NCBI GenBank assembly: GCA_024711005.1
Contig: JANJTQ010000175.1
Span: 1-64,000 of the forward strand
DNA: 64,000 nt
Direction of reading: 5' to 3'
Source of the DNA: Opitutaceae bacterium
Lineage (GTDB): Bacteria > Verrucomicrobiota > Verrucomicrobiia > Opitutales > Opitutaceae
This document shows positions 25,952 through 36,763 of this stretch, piece by piece. The notes below the pieces were generated by a model. That model was not told the DNA's origin and searched no databases. It saw nothing but the letters and a program-made list of their open reading frames with translations. Position 1 is the first letter of the stretch. Each line of letters begins with the position of its first letter. Made by a program: the position numbers and the translations under genes.

Positions 25952-27649
25952 CTACAACTTCGTCGCCGGTTCCAACCGGTGCACTCCTCGCGGGCGATAC
26001 CCAAGGGCCGTCGCGCAACCGAGGAGATCCGCCATCAAATACACGATGCTCAGCCACATTTCGGTGCCTTGCAGCGATGGCTTTCCTCCCGCCACCACAA
26101 AGTCGAAACCGCGCTCCGCCTTCCAATGACCCAACACCACCGGCAGGCGTTTCCTCACCCATGCCTGCGCTTCCTCCCGGCGATAGTCCGTCTGCCGCAG
26201 GCAAAGCCACAGCGGGTGTACCACGTCGAGCACGTTGCAGGCGTTTTCCTTTCCGCCCGCAAAAAACGCCTTGTCGCCCGCATGCCCCAAAATCGTGTCG
26301 ATGCTCCGCTCCGGATGCGGCAACGGCCGGCCGTATTGCGCATACGTTCCGCGCGTGAGCCGATAGAAGCCGTTCACCGGATGCAGCCAGCGCGACTCCT
26401 CGGTCCAACTGCCCCACATGCCCGACTTCGGATCGCAATGCCCGTCGAGCCACGCGAACAACGCGTTCAAGGGCGGCTTCGCGCCGAAATACTTCGCGTT
26501 GGGCAACAGACACGACGCGTAACAATCGATCCAGTCGCCCGCATGCCAGGCCCGCGTGCTCCACGGCAACCCGGACGTCAAATGCTTCCGCAAACCGGCG
26601 ACCGTCACATCCGCCGCATTTTGCACCGGTCGGGCGAGATTCGATCCGAGGCATTCGAGCGCATAGTTCACGATCATCGTGTTGTAGCGCGGGACCGACA
26701 TCGGATCCTTCGGCGGAGCGGGATTAAACGCGCTGTCCTCCGGAATATGCTCCGGCACCAGCCCCGTTTCCTTGTCCTGAAAATCCCGCAGACGCGTCAC
26801 CCACTCCGCCGCCGTGTAACCCGGAGCCGTGCGCCCAAACATCGCCGCCAGTTCCACCGCGTCGCACCACGGACGCACCCGTTTTCGTGCGCCGCGTTCA
26901 TTCACGTAAGCGATGCCGCCCGCCTTGGACTTCACCTGATAACTCCGCAACAGCGGCTCCAACTCCCCCGCGACCTTGCACCCGAAGTTCTCCAGCTTCC
27001 TCTCCAACGGACTCGCCTTCGACGGAGCCGCCGGAGCGTTGCGCATGCGGATCACGCGCGCCGGATTTCCACCCACGATCGCGTAGTCGGGCACGTCCTT
27101 CGTCACCACCGCACCGGCCGCCACGATGCTGTGGCTGCCCACGCGCACACCGTCCAAAACCGTCACATGCGCCCCCACCCAGATGTCGTCGCCCAACACG
27201 ATGCCCTTGCTCGTGTGCGGCTGCTTGTGGATCGGCACAGTCGTATCCTCGAACCCGTGGTTAAATCCGACCATGCAGGTATAAGCCCCGATGCGGATGC
27301 CGTCCCCGCCTTCGATTTTTCCGCGCAACGTCACAAACGGATTGAGCGTGCAGTGGTGCCCCAGGTGAACGTGATCGGTCACATAGGAGTTGGCCGCGAC
27401 GAAACAGTGGTCGCCCAAGTGCAACCCGCTTCCCGGCTTTCCCGTGATCGACGCCGAGGGCGCAAGATAACACGACGCCCCGACTTCCGTTCCCGCCACT
27501 TCGGCCAAACCCTGTTGATGCGCCGCCTGTTCGGCCTTCTCCGCTTCGGTCGCCTCGGCTGGAAAATGCCACGGACAAAACTCGAAACGCTGACGACGCT
27601 GCGACCGGGACCAAGAGGATGAAGCGGGCATGAGTTGTAGATTTGCCAT
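25952..27649 (-). CDS. hexapeptide (left-handed beta-helix) acyltransferase fused to an alpha/alpha-toroid-like domain
   Basis: Hexapeptide repeats ..GDDIWVGAHVTVLDGVRVGSHSIVAAGAVVTKDVPDYAIVGGNPARVIR followed by about 330 aa with repeated Trp/His-rich helices. Confidence 0.75.
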   Translation of the reverse strand: MANLQLMPASSSWSRSQRRQRFEFCPWHFPAEATEAEKAEQAAHQQGLAEVAGTEVGASCYLAPSASITGKPGSGLHLGDHCFVAANSYVTDHVHLGHHCTLNPFVTLRGKIEGGDGIRIGAYTCMVGFNHGFEDTTVPIHKQPHTSKGIVLGDDIWVGAHVTVLDGVRVGSHSIVAAGAVVTKDVPDYAIVGGNPARVIRMRNAPAAPSKASPLERKLENFGCKVAGELEPLLRSYQVKSKAGGIAYVNERGARKRVRPWCDAVELAAMFGRTAPGYTAAEWVTRLRDFQDKETGLVPEHIPEDSAFNPAPPKDPMSVPRYNTMIVNYALECLGSNLARPVQNAADVTVAGLRKHLTSGLPWSTRAWHAGDWIDCYASCLLPNAKYFGAKPPLNALFAWLDGHCDPKSGMWGSWTEESRWLHPVNGFYRLTRGTYAQYGRPLPHPERSIDTILGHAGDKAFFAGGKENACNVLDVVHPLWLCLRQTDYRREEAQAWVRKRLPVVLGHWKAERGFDFVVAGGKPSLQGTEMWLSIVYLMADLLGCATALGYRPRGVHRLEPATKL

Positions 27650-27704
27650 TCCGATTCTGAATCCAAGATGGATAAATGACGCGGTCTGTTTGTAGATTTG
27701 TCGC

Positions 27705-28517
27705 ATGCTTCGTTACCGTCTGCACACCACGCCCTCGCGGGCGATGCCGCTCAACGTCCGGTCGGCAGGTCATTATCAACTGGCGCCCCACCGCATCGAG
27801 ACACGTGGCGCCGGCGATTTTCTGCAGATCTTCTGGTCGGTCGCGGGAGGCGGGACATTCAGGATCAACGGCAACGCTCACGCCATCAAACCCGGTGTCC
27901 TCTTCTTTTATCCGGCGGGAGAAAACCACCACCTCGTCGCCGGCCCCGAGGGCTGGGATTATCGCTGGCTCACGTTCGACGGCGTTCATCACCGGACCAT
28001 TCCCGCCGACTACAACCTTGCTCTTGTGCAGTCCGCCGGCCCCTGTCCGACCGCGCTCTTCGACCAACTCGACGCCTGCCTGCAAGATCCCACCGCCAAC
28101 GGAGAACTCCGCGCGTCGGTGATCGCCTACGAGATTCTTCTCCTCGCGTCGTCCTCGCAAACCGACAGCCCGTTGACCGGGCAGCACCTCGACACCGCAA
28201 GTCGCGCGAAAGCCTGGCTCGACCTGCACTTCACCGACGCCCGACTGAACATCACCACGTTGACGACCCGCCTTCGCGTGCATCGGGCCACGCTGCATCG
28301 TGTATTCACACGCAATTACGGAGTCTCGCCCGTGCAATACCTGGGCCGCCTGCGCCTCCGCCTCGCGCTCGAACTGCTGACCAGCACGCGACTCCCCATC
28401 GCCGACGTCGCGATCCGGGCCGGCCTGCCGGATGTGGCCTATTTTTCGAAACTCATCACCCGCCACACCGGCTACAGTCCGCGCGCCTATCGCCGCCGCC
28501 ACACGCACGCCGCGTAG
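27705..28517 (+). CDS. AraC-family transcriptional regulator
   Basis: Cupin-like N-term GVLFFYPAGENHHL; C-term HTH LRVHRATLHRVFTRNYGVSPVQYLGRLRLRLALELL...VAYFSKLITRHTGYSPRAYRRR. Confidence 0.92.
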   Translation: MLRYRLHTTPSRAMPLNVRSAGHYQLAPHRIETRGAGDFLQIFWSVAGGGTFRINGNAHAIKPGVLFFYPAGENHHLVAGPEGWDYRWLTFDGVHHRTIPADYNLALVQSAGPCPTALFDQLDACLQDPTANGELRASVIAYEILLLASSSQTDSPLTGQHLDTASRAKAWLDLHFTDARLNITTLTTRLRVHRATLHRVFTRNYGVSPVQYLGRLRLRLALELLTSTRLPIADVAIRAGLPDVAYFSKLITRHTGYSPRAYRRRHTHAA

Positions 28518-28537
28518 CGCGGAGCTTCAGCCCGCGG
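28514..28537. repeat. Left arm of palindromic repeat family A (A1) overlapping the AraC stop codon
   Basis: GTAGCGCGGAGCTTCAGCCCGCGG; TAG stop at 28515-28517 is part of the repeat. Confidence 0.75.
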
Positions 28538-28588
28538 CCCGAAAACCCCGTTGCCCCGAACGCGGGCAATACTCGGACCCGGGGTCCT

Positions 28589-28680
28589 CGGCTTGGAGGA
28601 CCGACGACCTCGTCGGGCTTGATCGGCGCGCTCTCCCAACCGACCCGACGAGGTCGTCGGGTCTCCACCTCGGACGCCGG
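28589..28680 (-). repeat. Interspersed palindromic repeat family B (copy 2, inverted)
   Basis: Reverse complement matches 4757-4848 almost base for base. Confidence 0.9.
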
Positions 28681-28703
28681 AGGCGCAGATGCCGCGTCTA
28701 CGC

Positions 28704-29452
28704 TCACAACCCCAACAGCGAACCGTTTCGCTTAAGCCATTGCTCGGCCTCGCGCCAGCCGGGACAGACCTCCTCGACGCGCGCCCAGAAGCGATCCGAG
28801 TGGTTCATTTCCTTCAGGTGCATGAGCTCGTGGTAAATGATGTAATCCCGCACGAAGTCGGGCGTCTGAATGAGCCGCCAATTGAGCGAAATCCCCCCGT
28901 CCACCGAGCAGGAACCCCAGCGCGTGCGTTGGTTGCGCACCGACACCGCGCTGACCGACATGCCCGTGACGGCCGCCAGTTCCCACGTACGCGCCGGCAG
29001 TTCCGCCTTGGCCAACCGAAGGAAGTGAGCCTCAAGCGTCGGCCGCAGATCGCCGTCGAGTTTGAGCACGCGAAACACATCCGCCGCGATGCACACCTGC
29101 GGACGCTCGCCTTCGCAGGCCTTGCGCACCTCGGAAAGCTCGCCGCGCCACAACACGTGGGTGCCAAGCGTCCACACCGTGGCGCCGCGGGGTTTGCGTT
29201 TCTGACGCTCACGCGCCCGTTCGAGCCATTCGCGATGCTCCTCGACGAACCCGCGCGCTTCGCGTTCGTTGCCGCGCAAGGGAATAATGGCCACGGCGGT
29301 GCCGTCCTTTTTCAGGGTGAGCCGATAGCGGGTCGCCTTGGCGCTGCGCTCGAAAATGACATCGGGCCTCTCCGGCGGAGCTTGCACTCCGGCATCCGGG
29401 ATGGAACCGCCAAAAAAATCGAAGAAACTGGATTGCTCGGCCTGGCTCACGA
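28704..29452 (-). CDS. YgjP-like/DUF45 (M48-type) metallopeptidase
   Basis: RTRWGSCSVDGGISLNWRLIQTPDFVRDYIIYHELMHLKEMNHSDRFW (HExxH...NHS); probable GTG start near 29452 since upstream ORF portion is repeat C. Confidence 0.88.
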
Positions 29453-29620
29453 TTGAGTCGCGAGTAAACGAATCGGCGATGCCGGCGCCAGACCGATGTT
29501 TGCATTCCAAACGGCTTCGAAAGGAGAAAACGCAAACGAACGGGTGAACATCGGTAGGACGAAACCTCCGGCTGGGCCGGAGTCGGGAGCTAAAGAGCCT
29601 CGTGGCCGGAAAAACCAAAA

Positions 29621-29691
29621 GGTGGACGGCGACCTCCGCGCGCCGTTGAGACCGTCCGTCTGCGAAACGCGCTCGGAGATCGCGTTCCACC
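29621..29691. repeat. Interspersed palindromic repeat family C (copy 1)
   Basis: GGTGGACGGCGACCTCCGCGCGC ... GCGCTCGGAGATCGCGTTCCACC. Confidence 0.85.
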
Positions 29692-29718
29692 AGGAATCCA
29701 ACTGGAGGTGGTTTTGTC

Positions 29719-30153
29719 TCACAGCTTCACCCGTTCCCAGCGAAAGTGTCCGTCCTCGACCGTGAGCCAGGCAAAGCTACAGCCCATCCCGCGCGGCTGT
29801 GAAATACACCCCGGGCTGAGCCAGCGCACCCCGCGTACATCCACCTCGTCGCGCGGCAGATGCAAGTGGCCGTGCAACAGCACCCGCGCCCCCGCCGACG
29901 CACGTCTCGGCGGAATGTGTACGAGATGAAACGGCACGCCCTCCCGCACCAGATCAAGCGTGAGCGGCCACGCCGGCCAGTCGTCGCAATTGCCGCGTAC
30001 GACGCGGACCGGCACGCCGAGTTGTTCAAATTCCACCAACGTCGACGGCTCGCCCACGTCGCCCAAATGCCAAATCTCATCGGCCCCACGAAGCCTGTCC
30101 GGCAAATCGGCCGGATAAGAGCCATGGGTGTCGGAGATAACGGCAATGCGCAT
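29719..30153 (-). CDS. YfcE-type metallophosphoesterase
   Basis: MRIAVISDTHGS, IWHLGDVGE, VRGNCDDW, LLHGHLHLP. Confidence 0.93.
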   Translation of the reverse strand: MRIAVISDTHGSYPADLPDRLRGADEIWHLGDVGEPSTLVEFEQLGVPVRVVRGNCDDWPAWPLTLDLVREGVPFHLVHIPPRRASAGARVLLHGHLHLPRDEVDVRGVRWLSPGCISQPRGMGCSFAWLTVEDGHFRWERVKL

Positions 30154-30218
30154 GTGCCCCAGATTGAACAGGTCGCACGGACCATGTCATGCCGCTTTTC
30201 GGTCGGATTTAAAACGGC

Positions 30219-33200
30219 TCAACGGCTTTCCGTTGCGGCTCGCGAGATACTCCGCCGCTTTTCGAGCTCTTCCTTCGGGATAAACCAAAACCCTTCCATT
30301 CCCCACCCTGCGATCATGAGTCCGCGATCGGTGGCAACCAGACTCTTTGGATGAGGATAACGGAAGACCTTCGAATCGCGACCCGCCGCCCGTATCCGCT
30401 GGTCTCCATCGGCGGGCCAGGCGAAGCGAAGCGGATGCACCGTGCTGGCTTCCGCGTCGATCCGGGCGAGCCAAACCGTCGAGCCGTTTCGCGGCAAGCT
30501 GCGGTCCCATATCAGCACATCCAGGCCCCCGTCGCGCCATGCAGCCAGACATTCGGATGCGGCCAAGTTCTCCAGCTCCTTCGGATAAGAGAAGCGCGCT
30601 CGCCCAAGACGATCAAGTTCCGGGTGGGCGAGCAGGAGTTCAGCACCCTCCACATCAAGCAACTCGATGCGAAGAAAACGGCTTCGGTCTCGATCCGGGT
30701 ATTGACGGCGCACGATCAACCCCGGGCAGCTGGTGACCTCCATGTTTTCCACAAAACGTTCATTGAGGAGTTCCGGTGCGGCGGCGCTTGCGCTGTCTAT
30801 CAATGTCCAAACCCAACTCCGAGGGTTGGCGCCGATCATAACGCCGCCATTCCGCGACTGAGACACGGAGAACGGCTTTCCCGTAAGGGCAAGATCGAGC
30901 GGATGCACCGGCGGACGGCGGCGTGAAGACGCGATCAGCTCGCACGTCAACTCCGGTGAAATCCGATACAACGCGTTACCTTCGGTCTGCTTCACATACC
31001 CGCCCCAAGTGGATACCCCGAAGCGGTCCAAAGGTCTCCGTGGGCCACGCCAATTTGGTAACCAGCAGCGGGCAGATCGAGTTTCTCCCACCGCTTTCGA
31101 GTCTCGCCAAGAACCCACACTCCTCGCTCCGCCGTGATGGCAAACTGCTTCCCCCACGCAACAAGCTGTGCCTTATGAGCCCGTTGGGGACGATTCTCGG
31201 GCGAGAGGATAACCGAGTTTCCGCTCTGCGGGTCGATTTGCCATAGCCTACCCCGAAGGGAATCAAGAACCCACAATCGGTTGTCATGCCAGACCGCGGT
31301 GCTCGGATCAAATCCGACATGGTTGCGCAGTTCGTCGGGGGTGTGTTCGGCGGCAATCCAAAGCGACCGGACGATGATGGGATCCTTCGCGTTTTCAGCC
31401 GGACGAAGGGATGGAAATTTCTTCCAGATGCTTAAGCGGGCCGCGTCAATTCCGGCGATCTCCCGCCGGGAGATCGCAGGTCCTGCGCCCCGCGCGTCCA
31501 ACGCCGCGATCAATTGCCGCCCCTGATCTTCGCGGGTGTTAATTCCTCCGGTGGAGAACAAAATTTTAACGCATCCAATCAGAGCCGGAGAAACCTGAGC
31601 CTCCGAATGAATCAACGAGAGAAACAGACCAACCATTTTCTCCTGTTCGGAGGCGAATTCGCTCGACCGGTCCACGTCACTTAGCGGTTCGACCAGCTGG
31701 CCAAAAATCGCGAAGCCATGCGGCCCAGCCAAGTCATCGACGTGCGCGGAAACAAAGTCGGCGATTCGCGCAGTCAGCGCCAGACGGGCCTTTTTATCGG
31801 CGGTTGATTGCCACCGCAGGGCCAAGCCATCGGCTTGGTTCAAGACGTGGGGAGATCGGTCCAACTCATCCAGAAATGCTCCCCAAGCCGCACGCGCGGA
31901 CGCGTCATTGCCCCCGGGTACACGCCAAGCACCGATTCCACCCGGGAACTCTTTCAATGTCGCGGTTCCAGTGAGGAACGGCGGGCGCGGGATCGTACCG
32001 TAAGCGGACGCGCCGTGGGAAAGCTCATTGCGAATCACTTCCGGCCAGCCGGCGAGCCCCGCATCGAAATCCGGGTCCAAGACCATGCGGTAAAAGGCCA
32101 CAGCCTCGGCAGGCGTTTGGGTCCAATAGCCGACGTAGTTGGCGAGATACACGAACAATATCCAACGCTGGTCCCCCAGCGGGCCCTCGCGTAGGAGCGT
32201 CTCGTTGCGCCGGATGGCTTCGCGAAGTCCACGCACCGCATCCGCGTTTGCCTCCGCCCAACCGGAATCGTGAGCGGTCCGCAAAACCCTGAGTCCCGTA
32301 TAAAGCGATTGAACACCCAAGGTTGCCGGATGTTGGAGATTCCGACGCTCGGGCGCATCCTCCGTCGGGTGGGCGTTCCAGTAGTCCCCCGCCAGCAACA
32401 TTGCCTCGGTCGCCGCCGCAACCCTCGCAGGCAGTTCGACTAGGGCGAAGGCTTTCGCCCGATAATGCCCATCCCGCATCAACACTCGCCCCAAATCATC
32501 CCGATACGCACACATCGCCGCCGCTTTCACCCGCAACATCTCAGCCTCCCTCCGCGGCTCCACCCCCAACGCCAGCGCCGACTCCGTCGCCTGCCACGCC
32601 TCGCGCGGCAGACCGTGCTCCAGCATCCACTTCGCCTCAGTCAAAAACGCGGCTGCCTCGGTCTCTTTCTTCGTCCCGACATCCGTCTTCCAACTACCCG
32701 CCATCACCTGAATCACGATCGCATCCACCAAATCACCCGCCGTCCCACCTTCCGCTTCCGCAAAAGTCTCCGCACCCGCCGCACCACGGATACGCACGCG
32801 CGCGCTCAACCGACCGCCATCAGCAGACGCGCTTCCGTCGACGATTTCGGCCGCTTTCCAAAAGGGGCTCTCCTGCGTGGCGAGCGATTTCTCGAACACG
32901 AGATCTCCCATCCGCCACCGCTCCAGCACCACCGCGCCGCGCGCCTGCAAGCGTGCCGTCAGCATCAGATTAATCGCCCGCTCCGTCACCCGGTTCTCCG
33001 CTGAATCCGTCACGAACCGCAGGCCGGTCAAACTGATGCGCGGCCGGAACGGATCGGCCACCGCCCCAAGCAACGGCTGCGTCCGCGCCACGATCCAGCG
33101 CGCCGTTTCCTCGACCGGCATCTTCGGCAGCTCCAGCACCACCACCGTCGCCCCCGACTCGCACTGTACAACCTTCACCACTCCACGGTCCCCGTTGCGC

Positions 33201-33481
33201 TCCACGACCAGCGCAACCTCCGCATCCGTCAACCCGAGGCTCCCGCCCGCCAGCAATCGCTCCGCCGCAAGTTTCGGCAGCTCGGCCCGCCCCAGCGTTT
33301 CCACTCCCGAAAACCCCGCGACCAACAACGCCTCAAGGTCGGGCTCATCGACCAGCAACGCCACGCGGGGAGTTTTCGTTTCCCGCTTCTCAACACCCGC
33401 ACCCGGATCCAACTCAGCGCGCACGACCACGCCGCTGAAAACCATCAGATACATCAGAACCCAAACGAAGCGCATGATCAT
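30219..33481 (-). pseudogene. frameshifted paralog of CDS 33512-36763 (829-aa 5' part 30992-33481, 3' part up to 31157 in another frame)
   Basis: 5' ORF ends ..HGDLWTASGYPLGAGM* where the intact paralog continues ..HGDLWAASGERVLAGNVKQTEGN; the other frame resumes VKQTEGNALYRISPEL. Confidence 0.8.
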
Positions 33482-33511
33482 ATTTTCAATGAATGGATAA
33501 CCTTCAGCCGA

Positions 33512-36500
33512 TCAGTTTCGCGGCCCTGCTCGTTCCACCTTCCGCCGCCCGTCGAGATCCTCGTTCGGGATAAACCAGAAACCGCTCATTGCCCGCCCTG
33601 TGATCACCAATCCATGATCGGTAACAATCAGGCCGCGTGCATCGGGGCTTGGGTATCGAAAAGCCTCGTGACTGTGTGACGCCGCTCGCGTCCTTTTGTC
33701 TAAATCGGCGTTCCAGGCAAAACGAAGTGACCGCGCGACACAGCCGTCCGCATCAATGCGCAAAAGCCACGCCTCCGAAGCGCCCCAAGGTGAACCACGG
33801 GTGGACCATGCCAAAACATCAAGTCCCTCGTTACGCCAAGCCGCCACGTAGTGAGAGGAGGACAGATCTTCGAGTTCTTGCGGATATGCAAACCGCGCCT
33901 TTCCGGCCGGATCACGCTTGGGATGTGCGAGCAATAATCCGCCGATCGCATCATCGATGAACTCGATGCGAACCAACCTCCTTCGATCTCCCGCTTCCTG
34001 CGAGCTGCGAATCGCCAGCCCCGGACTGCTGCTCATCTCCACATTTCCGACGAACTTTTGGTTAAGCCGTTTCGGCGGCACCGCGCTGGCGCTATCGAGA
34101 AATGTCCATTTCTCGCCCCAAGCGCCGACGATCACTCCATCATCCTTCGATTGAGACAGGACGAACGGTGCTCCCGTCAGAACGGCATCCAGCGGATGCA
34201 CAGGCGGCCGGCGGCGGGAAGACGCGACTAGGTCAACGGTCAGCTCCGGCGATATTCGATAAAGGGCATTCCCCTCGGTTTGTTTCACATTGCCAGCCAA
34301 TACGCGCTCTCCGGAGGCGGCCCATAGATCGCCGTGCGCAGACGCAATCCGGTAGCGTGCAGACGGCAAATCCAACTTGTTCCATATGCGCTTCTTCTCA
34401 TCGAGAACCCACACGCCTCGCTGCGCCGTAATAACAAACCGCGTCCCCCATGGGATAAGCTGGGACTCATAATCAGCCTCAGGAGAGTTTTCCGGCAAAT
34501 GGACAACCGCATCCCCACTCCGTGGTTCAATTTCCCAAAGCCTCCCGCGATGAGGATCCAGCACCCACAAAAGCCCATCCTGCCATACCGCCGCATCGGG
34601 ACTAAAACCGATGTGGCCGCGAAGTTTCCCGTTAAGATGCTCGGCCGCAATCCAGAGTGATTGAACCATCAGGGTGTTCACGGCGGATTCCGCCGGGCGA
34701 AGAGAAGGGAATCTCTTCCAAACACTCGAACAAGCAGCGTCGATGCCGGACAACTCCGCCGGAGAGAGCGCGTGCCGTGTGCGACGGGCATCCAGCGCCG
34801 CGAGCACCTCACGTCCCTGCGATTCCTGGATGACGTTGCCGCGCTCAAACAACGCCCATGTGTAGCCGAGTATCTTTGGAGAAACGGTCGACTCGGCGTT
34901 GATTAAAGCGACAAAGGCATCGATCAGCTTTCCTCCGGCCTCCGCGAAATCCGTCGAGCGAGTCGCATGCCGCAGCGGCTCGGTGAACTGGCAAAAAATC
35001 GCATACCCCTGCGGACCGGCCAACGCCTCGACGTTCTCCGACATAAAGTCGGTCATCTGCACCGCGAGAGCGATCCGGGCGCTTTTATCCGCAGTCGATT
35101 GCCAGCGCAGGGCAAGGCTGTCGGCACGATTCAAGGCATGCGAGGAATGCGCCAACTCGTTCAAAAAAGCCTCCCAAACGCTGCGTGCCGTGGCTTCATC
35201 ACCTGCCATCACTCGCGTGGAACCGACTCCAAAAGGGAAGTCTTCCTTGGGCGCAGTGCCGATCAGAAAAGGCGGATGCGGCGCGTCGCCAACGGCAAGC
35301 TCACCGCGAACCGCCTCCGGCCATGTTTTTAAGCCCGCATCAAAATCCGGCGTCAGCACCCGGCGATAAAAGTCCACGGCCTCGGCTGGCGATTCGCTCC
35401 AATAACCGGCGTAGTTGGCGAGGTAGATCAAAAATGTCGTGCGCTGGTTCCCCAAGTGCCCCCCCTCCATAAGCGCCACGTTGCGACGGATGGCAGCACG
35501 AAGACCACGCACCGCATCCGTATTGGCCTCGGCCCAGCCAAGCTCATACGCGCCACGCAACACCCTCAGACCCGTATACAACGTGCGAATACCCAGGCTG
35601 TCCGGATATTCGATAACCCAGCGCTGCGGGGCTTTTTTTAAGGGATAAGCTTTCCAGTAATCTCCTGCCAGCAAGACCGCCTCGGTGGCCGCCGCAACCC
35701 TTGTCCCCAGATCGCCCGTCTTAAATGCCCGCACGCGATAGCCTCCATCCTGTCCATATCCACTATTCTTCAAATCATCCGGATACGCACACATCGCTGC
35801 TGCCTTCACGCGCAACATCTCCGCCTCGCGGCGCGACGTCACTCCCAAGGCCAGCGCCGACTCCGTCGCCTGCCACGCCTCGCGCGGCAGGCCGTGCTCC
35901 AGCATCCACTTCGCCTCTGTCAAAAACGCGGCCGCTTCGGTCTCATTCTTCGCCCCGACATCCGTCTTCCAACTACCCGCCATCACCTGAATCACGATCG
36001 CATCAACCATATCACCCGCCGTCTCACCTGCCGCTTCCGCAAAAGTCTCCGCACCCGCCGCACCACGGATACGCACGCGCGCGCTCAACCGACCGCCATC
36101 AGCCGACACGCTTCCGTCGACGATTTCGGCCGCTTTCCAAAAGGGGCTCTCCTGCGTGGCGAGTGATTTCTCGAACACGAGATCTCCCATTCGCCACCGT
36201 TCCAGCACCACCGCACCGCGCGCCTGCAAACGCGCCGTCAGCATCAGATTGATCGCCCGCTCCGTCACCCGGTTCTCGGCTGAATCCGTCACGAAACGCA
36301 GACCGGGCAAACTGATTCTTGGCCGCATCGGATCGGCCACGGCCCCAAGCAACGGCTGCGTCCGCGCCACGATCCAACGCGCCGTTTCCCCGACCGGCAT
36401 CTTCGGCAACTCCAGCACCACCACCGTTGCCCCCGACTCGCACTGTACAACCTTCACCACTCCACGGTCCCCGCTGCGCTCCACGATCAGCGCAACCTCC

Positions 36501-36763
36501 GCATTCGTCAGCCCGAGACTCCCACCCGTCAGCAGTCGCTCCGCCGCAAGTGTCGGCAGTTCCGCCCGCCCCAGCGTTTCCACCCCGGAAAATCCCACGA
36601 GCAAAAGCGCCTCAAGATTGGGCTCATCGACCAGCAACGCCACGCGGGGAATGCGGGCGTCGGGGTTTTCGATTCTCCCGACCGAACTCGTGCCACCGTG
36701 CACGACCAGCCCGGTGAAAACCGTCAGGAAAATCAGAACCGAAAGGAGTCGCGTCATCGTCAA
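33512..36763 (-). CDS. large exported protein of unknown function
   Basis: Signal peptide MTMTRLLSVLIFLTVFTGLVVHG; CsgG/LpoB-like N-terminal region by eye; beta-propeller-like C-term with repeated LWVLD/GVWVLDE; intact tandem paralog of 30219-33481. Confidence 0.8.
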   Translation of the reverse strand: MTMTRLLSVLIFLTVFTGLVVHGGTSSVGRIENPDARIPRVALLVDEPNLEALLLVGFSGVETLGRAELPTLAAERLLTGGSLGLTNAEVALIVERSGDRGVVKVVQCESGATVVVLELPKMPVGETARWIVARTQPLLGAVADPMRPRISLPGLRFVTDSAENRVTERAINLMLTARLQARGAVVLERWRMGDLVFEKSLATQESPFWKAAEIVDGSVSADGGRLSARVRIRGAAGAETFAEAAGETAGDMVDAIVIQVMAGSWKTDVGAKNETEAAAFLTEAKWMLEHGLPREAWQATESALALGVTSRREAEMLRVKAAAMCAYPDDLKNSGYGQDGGYRVRAFKTGDLGTRVAAATEAVLLAGDYWKAYPLKKAPQRWVIEYPDSLGIRTLYTGLRVLRGAYELGWAEANTDAVRGLRAAIRRNVALMEGGHLGNQRTTFLIYLANYAGYWSESPAEAVDFYRRVLTPDFDAGLKTWPEAVRGELAVGDAPHPPFLIGTAPKEDFPFGVGSTRVMAGDEATARSVWEAFLNELAHSSHALNRADSLALRWQSTADKSARIALAVQMTDFMSENVEALAGPQGYAIFCQFTEPLRHATRSTDFAEAGGKLIDAFVALINAESTVSPKILGYTWALFERGNVIQESQGREVLAALDARRTRHALSPAELSGIDAACSSVWKRFPSLRPAESAVNTLMVQSLWIAAEHLNGKLRGHIGFSPDAAVWQDGLLWVLDPHRGRLWEIEPRSGDAVVHLPENSPEADYESQLIPWGTRFVITAQRGVWVLDEKKRIWNKLDLPSARYRIASAHGDLWAASGERVLAGNVKQTEGNALYRISPELTVDLVASSRRRPPVHPLDAVLTGAPFVLSQSKDDGVIVGAWGEKWTFLDSASAVPPKRLNQKFVGNVEMSSSPGLAIRSSQEAGDRRRLVRIEFIDDAIGGLLLAHPKRDPAGKARFAYPQELEDLSSSHYVAAWRNEGLDVLAWSTRGSPWGASEAWLLRIDADGCVARSLRFAWNADLDKRTRAASHSHEAFRYPSPDARGLIVTDHGLVITGRAMSGFWFIPNEDLDGRRKVERAGPRN

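Noticed and set aside
25979-27622. 547-aa plus-strand ORF opposite the acyltransferase fusion
   Set aside because: Arg/His-rich antisense frame of a GC-rich gene with no recognisable motifs.
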